A stretch of DNA of 64,000 nt from Hypomesus transpacificus (taxonomy: Eukaryota > Chordata > Actinopteri > Osmeriformes > Osmeridae), in NCBI RefSeq assembly GCF_021917145.1, contig NC_061062.1:3507468-3571467 (forward strand). Reading direction: 5' to 3'. Of the stretch, positions 32,943-44,300 are shown piece by piece (positions within the stretch are counted from its first letter, which is position 1; every line of letters begins with the position of its first letter). The notes under the pieces are model-generated. The model had not been told where the DNA came from. It did no database searches and saw nothing but the letters and a program-made list of their open reading frames with translations. The translations under genes were made by a program, and so were the position numbers.

Positions 32943-35900
32943 ATGTCAGCAGGGCGTGGTGGTGACGGGCGGGAGCTCCAGATTCACCTCCAGCAGGCAG
33001 TGTCCTCCCTGGGTGGCCTCTCTCTCGCCCAGAGGCCCTGGCCCAGCGACCCTCCCAACACCACGGGATTCCTGCCAGCCCACGGTGGCTTCAGGGACCA
33101 CTTCCTGTTGACCCCCGAGCCCAAGTACTGCTGCGAGTCCTGCCGCCTGGTGCTCTGCAACCCTCGGCAGACAGAGTGTGGCCACCGCTTCTGTGAGACG
33201 TGCATATCTGACCTGCTCAGGTGAGGGGCGGGGTGGGGTTGGAAGTAGTGGGGAGGGGTGGGTAGGTAAGGTGGGGATGATGTTGCACTCGCCAACCCTG
33301 ATTCTTCTTTGCGTGCTTCAATCTCGAAGGTCAGACACAGGATAGAGGGCGAGGAGGAGGAGGAGGAGGAGGAGGAGGAGGGGGAGGAGGGGGAGGGGGG
33401 GGAGGGGGGGGGAGGGGGGGGGAGGGGGGGGAGGGGGGAGAGACGAGACAAGAGAGGAACAGATGAGAAAGGGAGAGATTTCGGTTTCACCATGACTATG
33501 CGGTTTGCCAGACAGTGTTTTCTTTTGGCTGTGTCAGAGGTGCAGTCTCTTGATGGTTGTCACGAGGACGCGTCTGTTTGTATTATAACACCCACTCAAA
33601 TGTTGCATTGAAACACTGCACGTAAAGCTACAACAGGGACCTAATGATCCTCTTCTTTGTCCAGCAAGCCTAGCCCAGTATGTCCAGCCGACAAGGAGCC
33701 TCTGTTCAAGGACAAGGTAAGGCCGATACGAAGCCCTGCTGCCGTTCTACAACCTACCATTCTAGAACCTACCATTCTAGAACCCCCACTGATGGCAGAA
33801 TTCCTGGCTAATAAAACAACCACCCTGGCTGATGTCATCATCCCTGGTAGATCTAATGACATGTGTTTACTCAGTCCGGTACTCTGCTCTGGTAGATCTT
33901 CCGGGATATATGCTGCCACAGGGAGATCATGGCTCTGAAGGTGTTCTGTCGAAGCGAGAAGAGCGGCTGCAAGGAGCAGATGAGCCTCCACCAGGTCATG
34001 GTGAGGATCATCACCGCCTTCATTGGATGTTCCTACTGTGTTTCCCCATACAGGGAGGATTACCCTCGAACAGATCTCTGCAATCACGCTATTAACATGG
34101 CTTATCAACTCCCTTAACCCCTCCTCTGTCTGTGTCCGTCGTGTGTGTGTGTGTGGGTGCTTGTCTCTTCCAGGACCACCTGAACGTGTGTCTGTACTTT
34201 GAGGTGCCCTGCCCCCTGGGGAAGTGTAAGGAGAGCATGATGAGGAAGGACATTCCTGAGCACCTGAGCAGGAGGTGCAAGCACAGGGAGGCCACCTGTG
34301 AGCTGTGCCTGCAGAAGATGCCCCTGACAGAGCTCCAGGTACCTGCACCCCGCCCTGGGGCGATGGGTGGAGGGATTTGACCGAGTCACTTCATTGAGAT
34401 GAATCTTAAAGTCTCATAGCCAATGTAGGACTGTGTGTCAGAGCTGGGTTGGAATTGTAGACATATTTCCCCTCTGGTCCATACCGTGTAATAAACGTGC
34501 ACGATGACAGTTTTGTATTTATATGTCAGCCGCTAACAGAACTGAAACTATCAGTTCCTATAGGTTGCCGGCCAGCTCTTTGGTGCTGTTTTAGTCTGAC
34601 CGCTGTGCTGTCCCTTCTTCCCCAGAAACACAAGGAGACGGTGTGTCCAGCGTTCCCCGTGTCCTGTCCCAACCACTGCACTTTCCCCTCCATCCTGCGG
34701 AGCGAGGTACGGAGCGCTCTAGCGAAAGGTCACAGACGCTGTCCACATCCTGTCCACACCCTGTCCACACCCTGTCCACATCATGTCCACACCCTGTCCA
34801 CATCATGTCCACATCCTGTCCACACCCTGTCCACATCATGTCCACACCCTGTCCACACCCTGTCCACATCATGTGCACACCCTGTCCACATCATGTGCAC
34901 ACCCTGTCCACATCATGTCCACACCCTGTCCACATCATGTCCACATCATGTCCACACCCTGTCCACATCATGTCCACATCATGTCCACACCCTGTCCACA
35001 TCATGTCCACACCCTGTCCACATCATGTCCACATCATGTCCACACCCTGTCCACATCATGTCCACACCCTGTCCACATCATGTCCACATCATGTGCACAC
35101 CCTGTCCACACCCTGCTCCACTCACGCGGACGGATCTGTTTGTGTTGTTAAGATCCCTGTCGATCAGAGCAAGGTCTTGATGCATGATGTGTAGGTGGAG
35201 GGAAAGGGATTGTGGCTACTGGCTAACCTGCCCTCCTAGCTGCCCTACCAGCTGCCCTCCTAGCTGCCCTCCTAGCTGCCCTCCTAGCTGCCCTCCCAGC
35301 TGCCCTCCTAGCTGCCCTCCTAGCTGCCCTCCCAGCTGCCCTCCAAGCTGCCCTCCTAGCTGCCCTCCTAGCTGCCCTCCCAGCTGCCCTACCAGCTGCC
35401 CTCCTAGCTGCCCTACCAGCTGCCCTCCTAGCTGCCCTCCTAGCTGCCCTACCAGCTGCCCTCCTAGCTGCCCTCCTAGCTGCCCTACCAGCTGCCCTCC
35501 CAGCTGCCCTCCCAGCTGCCCTCCCAGCTGCCCTCCTAGCTGCCCCCTGAAATCAGGGCTGATTGTCTAACCTCCAACTTGTCTCTTGCAGCTGTTGAGT
35601 CACCAGCATGACTGTCCCAAGGCCCAGGTAGCCTGCTCTTTCATCCGCTACGGGTGCACTTTCAAGGTCAGCCTGCTGCTGCTGTATACACACCCTCACT
35701 AGAACTGTTGTGTGATGCCCTAAAATTGAACTGGCTCTATGCGATCATTGGACTTGGTTTGACCTTTAGTTAGGTTAACCGTATATATATTTATTTTTTA
35801 TCTGTGGTTGCTACATTACTGGTTTAGTCATTGTGTGTGTTTGTGTATGCTGCAGGGTCTGAACCAGGACCTAAGGGATCATGAGTCCAGTTCTGCCTCA

Positions 35901-38207
35901 GAACACCTCAGACTCATGGCAGCTAGGAACAGCACCTTGGAGGCCAAGGTAACAAGGCTGGACCAATCAATCCCAGATAAATATATGCATTCCTCGGATG
36001 GATGGATGGATGGAGAGATGCACACATAGAGGGATAGATGGATGGATGGATAGATGATGATACCGGACGGGTGTGTTTACAGTATCGTCATACTGTAATC
36101 AATGAGGATGGAAGACTTTCACAACACGCTGTCATTCAGCAGGGGGGCAGTAGCAGCCCCTGGTGCTGAAATCCTTCCTAAACTGAAAGGGATGAGCGCA
36201 GTAACTGAGGAGTGTGTTTTGGTGCAGGTGGAGGACGTGAAGGGAGAGTTGCTGGAGCGCTACAAGGTTCTGCCAGGCCTCAGCAGCCGACTGGCAGAGC
36301 TGGAGGCCCACTACGAGGAGATGAGGGAGAAGAACCGTCAGCTGGAGCAGAAACTGGTCACCATGCAGGTCATTAGGATACATCTAAACTCACAGCAGAT
36401 GCTTTGAACCAAAGCGACGTACAGTAAAGGCCTACTGGGGGTAGCGGGCAGTTACACAACCCAGCAAGCTGCACTTGACCCAGCCTCACCTCTGTGTGTT
36501 GGGCTGGGGTCCGTTGACCCCCCCTCCCCCACCCCCAGCTCGCCTCACAGCCCAGAGCCATCTGACCCCTGTGTTGCTGTGTCCTGTGTAGAAGCTGATG
36601 AGCTCCCACTCTGAGAAACTGCTGGAGGTGGAGCTAGAGCTGAGGACCCTGAGGGGGGTACGGGAGGAGGTGGAGGCTCTGAGGAGCTCCGTGGAGAGCA
36701 TCCGCTCACGGCTCTCCCTGCTGGACGGAGGACGCGCCGGGACCAGCTCTGGGACTCTGGCTCTGGGTCAGTTAGGTACAGACACGCACGCATACATCGC
36801 CTGTTAGACACACACAAACACACCCTGTCAGCCACAAACAGACTCAGACACACACACACACACACCCTCTCAGCTACAAACGGACACACCTACACGTACA
36901 GACCCACACGTACACACCCACACGTACACAGTAGCTTACTGGAACCAGCTCTGGGTCTCGCCTCTGGGTCAGTTAGGAACAAACACACCTGGCTGACAGG
37001 GTAAAGTCATGTGACACGGTGTTGGAGTAGCACTTAGGAGTGCCAGGCAGGGTGATCTGTTCAAAGTCTAAAGCTAGTACTGTAACTGTGGTCAGTAAAT
37101 ATAATATTTGCAGCGCCTAATATAGTGTGACTGGTTGACTTGATAAAAATTTGACTAGAATGAGAACAGAATGTCAAGTGTGTTCAACTTGATCGATTTA
37201 ATGCAGTTACATTTCTTCCGGTGTGGTCCAGTTGTAGGTAGGAAGTTCTACCAACGGCTTCTTTCTGTGTTCTTTAAAAGAAAACAGTGAAGGACTACAT
37301 TCTGATTGTATTCGGTTGCTGCAGCGTGGGTGCTTTTGTGGCACGTGCCGCAACTAATAATTGACCAATGACCAACAGTTAACTGTCGTGTGCTTAGATT
37401 CCACCATCTGAACCTGCTCTGCCCATTACTGTAATGTCATCTATATCATCTAGTAGATGCTTTTACCCACATTCACGTACGACACGGGGGAATTTGTCTT
37501 GATTTGCAGTCAAGTGCTCTAACCACTGAGCTACACACTGCCCATTATTTATATTTTAAACCCTGGTCACTGTAGTTCTAGGGTCTCAAGAGTACTGAAT
37601 GCAGGACTCCAACCTGATTGGTCTGTCTGTTCAACCCCAAACAGAGTCCCAGCTCTCTCGCCACGACGACATGCTGAGCGTGCACGAGATCAGGCTGGCC
37701 GACATCGACCTGCGCTTCCAGGTTCTAGAGACGGCATCGTTCAACGGCACGCTTATCTGGAAGATCCGCGACTACAAGCGCAGGAAGCAGGAGGCCGTGG
37801 CTGCCAAGACCCTGTCTCTGTACAGCCAGCCCTTCTACACGGGCTACTTTGGCTACAAGATGTGTGCCCGGGTCTACCTAAACGGCGACGGCATGGGGAA
37901 GGGGACCCACCTGTCGCTGTTCTTCGTGGTGATGCGTGGCGAATACGACGCCCTCCTGCCCTGGCCCTTCAAGCAGAAGGTCACCCTGATGCTCATGGAC
38001 CAGGGCCCCGCCCGCAAACATCTGGGCGACGCCTTCAAGCCCGACTCCAACTCCAGCAGCTTCAGACGGCCGGTGGCAGAAATGAACATAGCGTCGGGCT
38101 GCCCGCTGTTCGTCACCCAGACCCTGCTGGACAACGGGACATACATTAAGGACGACACCATCTTTATCAAGGTTACCGTGGATACCTCTGACCTGCCCGA
38201 CCCTTGA
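32943..38207 (+). CDS. traf3: TNF receptor-associated factor 3 (TRAF3), complete, 10 coding exons
   Basis: TRAF3 is a cytoplasmic adaptor and E3 ligase of TNF-receptor, Toll/RIG-I interferon and non-canonical NF-kB signalling. Exons: 32943-33220, 33665-33716, 33896-34000, 34174-34338, 34626-34706, 35592-35666, 35856-35948, 36228-36368, 36592-36775 and 37645-38207. Phases agree and the protein has 578 aa (human 568). The RING is residues 64-102 (CESCRLVLC, TECGHRFCETC). Its eighth metal ligand is Asp102 (CPADKE) where mammalian TRAF3 has Cys. TRAF-type zinc fingers span about 111-265, a coiled coil about 285-390, and the MATH/TRAF-C domain about 426-573 (GTLIWKIRDYKRRKQEA, SLYSQPFYTGYFGYKMCARV). 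It ends DTSDLPDP as TRAF3 does. TRAF5 also has Asp at the RING position, but the TRAF-C domain and synteny exclude it. Confidence 0.96.
33339..33442. repeat. (GGA)n / poly-G-rich tract
   Basis: GAGGAGGAGG changes into GGGGGGGAGG repeats in traf3 intron 2 (coding-intron count). The strand is nearly pure purine. Confidence 0.88.
34735..35122. repeat. 12-bp minisatellite CATCATGTCCAC / ACCCTGTCCACA
   Basis: About thirty units starting some 30 bp after the donor of traf3 exon 34626-34706. Frames stay open because the unit is a multiple of three. Confidence 0.92.
35230..35548 (+). repeat. 12-bp minisatellite AGCTGCCCTCCT, array of acceptor-like motifs
   Basis: About twenty-six units of AGCTGCCCTCCT with CCTACC and CCTCCC variants. 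Each unit reads CTGCCCTCCTAG or CTGCCCTCCCAG, a pyrimidine stretch plus AG. The array ends about 40 bp before the genuine acceptor TCTCTTGCAG at 35591. Confidence 0.93.
37440..37546 (-). mobile_element. tRNA-Cys-derived SINE fragment, minus strand
   Basis: Read on the minus strand it gives GTGTAGCTCAGTGGTTAGAG then GCACTTGACTGCAAATCAAG, the D-arm and anticodon arm of a tRNA-Cys-like head. AAAAGCATCTACTAGATGAT follows. It lies in the last traf3 intron, about 100 bp before the MATH exon acceptor. Confidence 0.72.
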
Positions 38208-38306
38208 CCCTTGACTCTGGGACGGCTGGACTGAGATCAGCTGATGTGTCAGATCAAGCAGAGGGCTGCACAGATGGACGGACGTACAGATGGACACCGA
38301 TGGACG

Positions 38307-38345
<39 letters not shown>

Positions 38346-39423
38346 CATTGATAGAGTTTAAGAATAAGAAGAAAAAGAGATGTTTTGGGAAAATGGGCAG
38401 AAATCAAGAAATCTGAGTTCAAGGAAAACATTTATGAACTAGCAAGGCTTTGTAAGTGTTGAGGGATGGATGGATGACAGGAAGGAAGGATTGACGGCTG
38501 GTGGGCTGCTAGATTGTGGTGGTGAGGTGTGCAGTCTAGTCGGGATGTCCAGAAGGTCTAGCAGCTTGTTCAGGGTCTCTTGAGGGAGAGACAGAGGGAA
38601 GGGTTGAGAGGGGAAGAAAGGGAGAGGGGGAGGGGTTCCTGGACCTGTCGGTCATTGGCTGCGGGGGAGGGGTCTGGGGGGGAGAGAGGGAGAGAAAGAT
38701 TGTTTGTGAGAGAGAGAGAGAGAGAGAGAGAGAGGGGGAGGGGGAGGGGGAGGGGGAGGGTGGGGGGGGGGATAGGATGTGTTCCCTCGGCCCCAGACAA
38801 CAGAGAGCAGCCAGAGCTTCACAGAGACGGCAGGCTGTAACCATGGTGATGGTCTGGACCTCCAGGATGTATCTTACTCTGAGGGGATCCGAGCTGGTTA
38901 AGAGAGACTGGGACTCCCAGGCCTGGCTGACTCGATGGGCTATCTGTCCATCATCAAACTACAGCTGCAGTGTGTATGTATATTATAGCAGTCTACCAAA
39001 ACCATAGCTCCGATAGAATGCTGATGATAGATGTAAAATTATTATTATTATTAATATTAGATATGATATATCTTCCTCTTTGGAAAGCTAAGACTGACTT
39101 ATCTTTAGCCTCAAAGACAAGCCCATATCTAATGAGCACCAAGGTTCAATGTTAGTGGTCCTGTATGTTGTTGTGTTTGCATTGCCGGTAAAGTGTTGGT
39201 CACTATATGACAACGTTGACAAGTACAGAATGGAACCATGTGTGTGTGTGTCCATGTTGTGTTGGTGTTTGGAATGATGTTGATTCATTTGCTAACATCC
39301 TTTCCTATTAGCAGAAAATGTTGGTGTTTGTCGACACAGTACATTTCAGACTGTTCCTTTAACACCAGGAGTGTTCATTTTACTCGTCAAGTGTTTATGT
39401 GATCCACTGTCATGAGATGGGCC
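38208..39423 (+). other. traf3 3' UTR / flank with purine tracts
   Basis: (AG)n lies at about 38308-38342 and a GGGAGA-rich tract at 38580-38770. No clear AATAAA stands close to the stop codon, so the transcript end is not fixed. AATAAA occurs at 39552-39557 inside the Tc1-like element and ATTAAA at 40498-40503. Confidence 0.5.
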
Positions 39424-40101
39424 TACACTACTGTTCAAAAGATGGAGGTCACTCAGAAATGTCCTGGTTTTTCATCAAAACATACACACAGCGAGTTAGA
39501 ATAGGAAATATAGCAAAATTATTACAAAATATTGACACGGTTAGAAATAGTAATAAAAATTGGCACCTGCAAACTTTTTAATCTATTTATTGGCCAGTCT
39601 GAGATATGAATTTGACTTTGCAACCAGCAAAGGCCAGCATCCCAGAGTTGCCTCTTCACTGTTGAGACTGGTGTTTTGCAGGTACTATTTAATGAAGCGG
39701 CCAGTTGAGGACCTGGGAGGCTTCTGTTATCTTATTGTTCAGTTCCACTCCTCTTTCTCTTCTGGTTGGAGCCAGCTTGTGCTTTTCTGTGAAGGAAGTA
39801 GGACACAGCATTCTTACAGTTTCTCTGCAATTTCTCACATAAAATAGCTTTCAGAATCAGCTTTATTCGCCAAGTAAGTTTACAAACAATGGAATTTACT
39901 GTGGCAGGAAGGTACATACAATAAATCATCTCTTAGATAAGAGTATACTTATGAGGTTTAAAAGAATGTTCTTTGCTTCGGGCCATTTTAAGTGTAATCA
40001 AAGTCAAACTCAGAGTTGCGTTCAAGGATTAATTCAAAGTTTCTTTCCAAAAACAAGGTCATTTCTAAGGGACCCCAAACTTCTGAACAGAGAATAGACC
40101 T
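39424..40101 (-). mobile_element. Decayed Tc1/mariner-like transposon with nested insertion
   Basis: The two ends form imperfect inverted repeats of about 45 bp: TACTGTTCAAAAGATGGAGG on the left and, reverse-complemented from the right, CTGTTCAGAAGTTTGGGGTC. Minus-strand translation gives remnants of a Tc1-type transposase N-terminus: MARSKEHSF near 39990, then KLQRNCKNAVSYFLHRKAQA and GSNQKRKRSG near 39740-39830. The rest of the transposase is missing, so the copy cannot move itself. Confidence 0.78.
39850..39958 (-). mobile_element. Retroelement tail inserted inside the Tc1-like element
   Basis: CAGAATCAGCTTTATTCGCC then AAGTAAGTTTACAAACAATG resembles the reversed 3' tail of a fish LINE/SINE. 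It splits the transposase helix-turn-helix coding region, separating MARSKEHSF from KLQRNCKNAVSYF, so it is younger than the host transposon. Confidence 0.65.
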
Positions 40102-41310
40102 ATATAAACAGTACTGGTGTTAAATTAACACTTTGAATGTTATTATACAGAACCTCCGTTTTGTATCTGAAGTGGTAGACCTCACGTAAGGTAACAGCAC
40201 GGATACTGATACAGCGATGGTGCTGCAGTCCTGTCAGTCTGACTAGAACTCTATACTCAAAATGAAGAAGACCACAGATAAAGGACTGTTACGCCTTTTT
40301 GTATCTTTATATACATTGTTTTGTAATGTTGAAAACAGATGCTGTGCATCCTATGGATTTAGTTTTTTTACACTGTTGGGAAGAAAATGCCTCAATAGAA
40401 CTCAAACCCCTACAGCTGCAATGGAACTGAGTCAGTCAGCTTGTTTTTCATGGTGGAGAAGATTGTTATTTGCACAAGTTATGTTTGAATGTGTAATATT
40501 AAAAAGGTATTCAACAAATGGGATTTGTCACATTGATTTTGTAGTTTGTGGAGGATGCAGTCCTCTCTTTTCTGTGTGTCTCTCTCCACTAGATGTCAGG
40601 GTAGCATAGCAACAACTCTTAACTATTCTGCCCTCCCTTCATTTGGAAAATCACTGATCCTGCTCAACCAAAATGTAAAGGCAACCATATGATACCCATT
40701 ATTAAATAACTTGGCAACCGTGCTGAACTGCCTTGTATTCAAGCAGTATGCGTGCATGTATATCAAAATAGGAAAAAATGTTGGTTGCATAAAATGCATT
40801 ACATATGCATGAATGATTAAATCATTATGATCTTAATGGCCCTACTAAAAGGATAATTAAAAGGATATTTCGAATACATTTTATCAGGATACGGCTCTAC
40901 TTTTGTATGAGGAATCCATTCATGTTGTCATTCGTAAGTAATGAGTGAATGAATGATTAATTCTATGAAATATTACAGTAGTTTTCCCTCATGAATATCG
41001 AGTCCCTGTCCGCCGCTACGTCAGATGGGAAGGGCGATGGCGGTGTTCAGGTAAGTGCGCCAGTGTGTGAAGGCGACGCACAGAGGAGTCACTGTGCGCA
41101 GCGTCGGAGAGAATACAGCAGGAGACCAGCTGCCACGTTCGTGAGTCGTCAAAGAACGACTTGATAAAACAGTAACAAGAGCGCGTGAACTGTTGATAAT
41201 TGAAAGCAAAAGTGACGATTGTTCCTCTAAACTTGATAGCTCCGAGAATACAACGAAATCTGATTGTTACTTCTGTTTTTGGGAAGTTAAAGCGGAGCAT
41301 CTCCACCGTC
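40102..41310 (+). other. Intergenic DNA and ehd4 promoter/5' UTR
   Basis: 40.1-41.0 kb is A/T-rich with no gene seen. 41.0-41.31 kb is richer in CG and should hold the ehd4 promoter and 5' UTR. No TATA box stands at a convincing place. The ehd4 frame is open upstream to 41200, but the conserved start MFSW is at 41311. Confidence 0.5.
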
Positions 41311-44300
41311 ATGTTCAGTTGGGTGAATAAGGAACAAGGAGGGAGAAACAAGGAGGGCGAGATGTATCAAACAGTAACGGAGGGACTTCAAGCTCTTTAT
41401 TCAAAGAAATTATTACCGTTGGAGGAAACGTACCTTTTTCATGATTTCCACTCTCCGGCTTTGGAGGCAGCAGATTTCCAGAGCAAACCAATGGTCCTCC
41501 TTGTCGGCCAGTACTCCACTGGGAAAACAACGTTCATCAGGTAAAGATTATGTCAATAACAGACCTACACAAACAACTTTAATCAAATCTCTTACGAAAT
41601 CAGTTTTGTGATAACGTTGTCCTGAATCCCCATGAATCAACTGTGAAGTGGAACCAACAATAATGTTCCCTTTTTGTGTATTTATTATGTCAAACACCCT
41701 CCTCCTCCCTCCCTCCCTCGCAGTTAGAGACACCTGTTGGACAAAGCATTAAGTTGCGCTCCTCTGACCAATGCTTCTCAAGTCCATTTAATTTAATTCC
41801 AAGCTATCTGACAGTTATGTGTATGTTGGCTAGATTCTGTTTCAGCGTCTGAGCCAGTGAAGCCTGATTCAGAGGGTGAGACCGCACTCCTCCCCCCCCA
41901 GGTCAGCTGTGGAGGGTTCAAGCCTAGATCTGGGCTACTTTGCCAGAGGTTTCATGTCACGAGTTACAAGCTGATAATTAACCCTTTTGTCTCTCTGGGC
42001 TGATATGATATAATCCCCATGTTCGTCTCCTGGGTGGGGGGGGGGGGGGGGGGGGGGGGGGGGACATACTGGTATCAGGGAGATCTAGGCACCAGGCCAA
42101 TCTTAGTCCAGGGAAGCATTAGGAAACTTTCTGTGGTTGACCCTGCAAGAGGTCAACCACAGAAGAAAGCTGCCAGGAATGTTTCTATTTAATGGCAATT
42201 TCAAGCATGTTCTCTATCCGGACTAGCCAGGAGTGACTGTGTCAGTTTGATGACAGCATGATAAGACATGCAGGCTGACTGTCTGCAGAGAGAGAAGCTA
42301 AACGCGCAGGCAGCTGCAGAGATGAGATAGTAATTGACACAACACTGAGAATGAGGTCGGTAACACACCCCTGAGTGTCTCCAGGGGATCGCCATCTTGG
42401 CTCACCTTGCAGATCATGTACAGACAGGAAAATGGCATAGAAAATGATGGCTTCATAGATAATCCGGCCTGGGTTGGGAGTTAGCTAAGCCAGTTTATAG
42501 GACTCAGAGTAAGGTTACCGGCATAATAGATGTGCTGACTGTGAGCCTGCTGCACACTTAAACTACTGCCACCTTTTCCGCCGGAATTTCTTGGGCTTGA
42601 GGGCCAGGATTCAGTTCCTATTGCAGCGTTTTGCAACGTTGCACTTTTTTGAGGTTCATGTTGTTAAATTGTTGTTGTCTCAACTTCTCAATCTCAAGTT
42701 AACCAGTGCTTCAGTCATGTAGTCCTACACCAGGGTTTCCCGCAGAAGGGGGGGGGGGGGGGGGGTTCTCCTCCAAAAACTAGAGAAGTGAGCCTCCCTT
42801 CTCTAGAGAAGTGAGACTGCCATTTGAATGAAAGGGAGAAAACTGGCGGAAACACGGCGAATATCGCTAATAAATAAAAAACGTAGTCAAGGCGGCAGGC
42901 GTGTGTTGTTAAGGCGGCCGCCTTAACTGCAAAGTGCTGCGGGAAACCCTGTAAACAGTTACCCAAAAACCAGTGTTTCGGTTCTGTAGTTCAGAGCAGT
43001 TACCCAAAGACCCGTGGCCCCACCCTGAGAGGAATGCTGTGAATCATGGGAGCTCAGGCCAGTAACCGTGGAGACAGACTTGTAATAGTAATGACACATT
43101 TATGTCCTCTGCATGGAAGTGGATGGCATTACACTGTTCCGCCCCCCCCCCCCCCCATCCCTCTATCCCTTCTTTCCACCTTAACATCGTTCTCTCTGCC
43201 CCCTATCCCTTCCCTCCCCTCCCTCCTCTCTGGCCCTCTCTTCTCCCAGTCCCCCAATCCTTGGCTCCCTCCTTCCTTTTCTCCTCCCTTGCCCCATGCC
43301 TTCCTCCCCACCTCTGTCCCCAGCCCCGGGTCTGTGTTCGGACCTCTGACACGGCCTATCCTCCCTCAGGAAGCGGAGAGGATCCCTAGCATGGTCACAC
43401 AGGGCAGGAAGAACAACACCATGAGCCTGGCTGTTTTCTGTTGGTCTAAGGGACATATATCAACCCAGCAGCCAGCTTTGATGTCCGCTGGTTGGCACAG
43501 AGGGAGAACAGAGTCTGGTTTCCAGTCAGGCCTGGAACTTACCCTGGATCTCTCACACACTGAGAAAGAGATAGGAGTTTTGGAATACTGATAAAAGTGA
43601 TGCACTCAGTTTATTTTGTATTTTTGACTTCAGTCGTTTTTTTTGTGAAATCCGTCATCTGTGCAACATCAGTTCAACGTGGATTTATGTTGCTGCATGT
43701 GTGAGGATGGAGAAAAAGAATCCTCCCTGAACTCTCCCTAAACACAATGTCGTAGTTTATCATGATCTGGTACTCACATTTATTTGCATGGAGAAGTAGG
43801 CCTTTTGCAAATGTCACTGTGTCTGGACAGCTGTGGTTGATCCAACAGTTAGAAGATAGTGTGATCATCAGTAACTGTACAATATACCGCATCTACTTTG
43901 TGTTACACATTGTGTAACTAGCTGTTTCTGACATGACGCTTGTCATGTGTCTGTTTCTACTGTTTATCTAACAAATAGCAGTTTTTGTGTGTGTGTGCGC
44001 CTGTACTTTGTGTGTGTGTGTAACTAGCAGGTGTGTGTGTGTGTTCCAGGTACCTGCTGGAGCAGGATTTCCCAGGGATGCGGATCGGCCCAGAGCCCAC
44101 CACCGATGGATTCATCGCCGTCATGCACGGGGACACCGAGGGCGTCGTCCCTGGAAACGCCCTGGTCGTCGACCCCAAGAAACCCTTCCGTAAACTTAAC
44201 GCCTTTGGAAACTCCTTCCTCAACAGGTGAGAGAGCCAGTTGGTTGTGGATATCGGTCTAGAGAGGTTTATAGCGAGTTGTTAAGGAAAAAAAAAAGATT

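Noticed and set aside
34497..35570. 227-codon and 128-codon cysteine/histidine/proline-rich frames resembling metal-binding proteins
   Set aside because: The CPHHVHTLST and CPPS periodicity comes from 12-bp DNA repeats in a traf3 intron, not from a conserved domain.
32943..38207. Assignment of the TRAF gene to TRAF5 because of CPADKE in the RING
   Set aside because: The MATH domain, the DTSDLPDP ending and the rcor1 neighbour are TRAF3 features; a single RING residue does not outweigh them.
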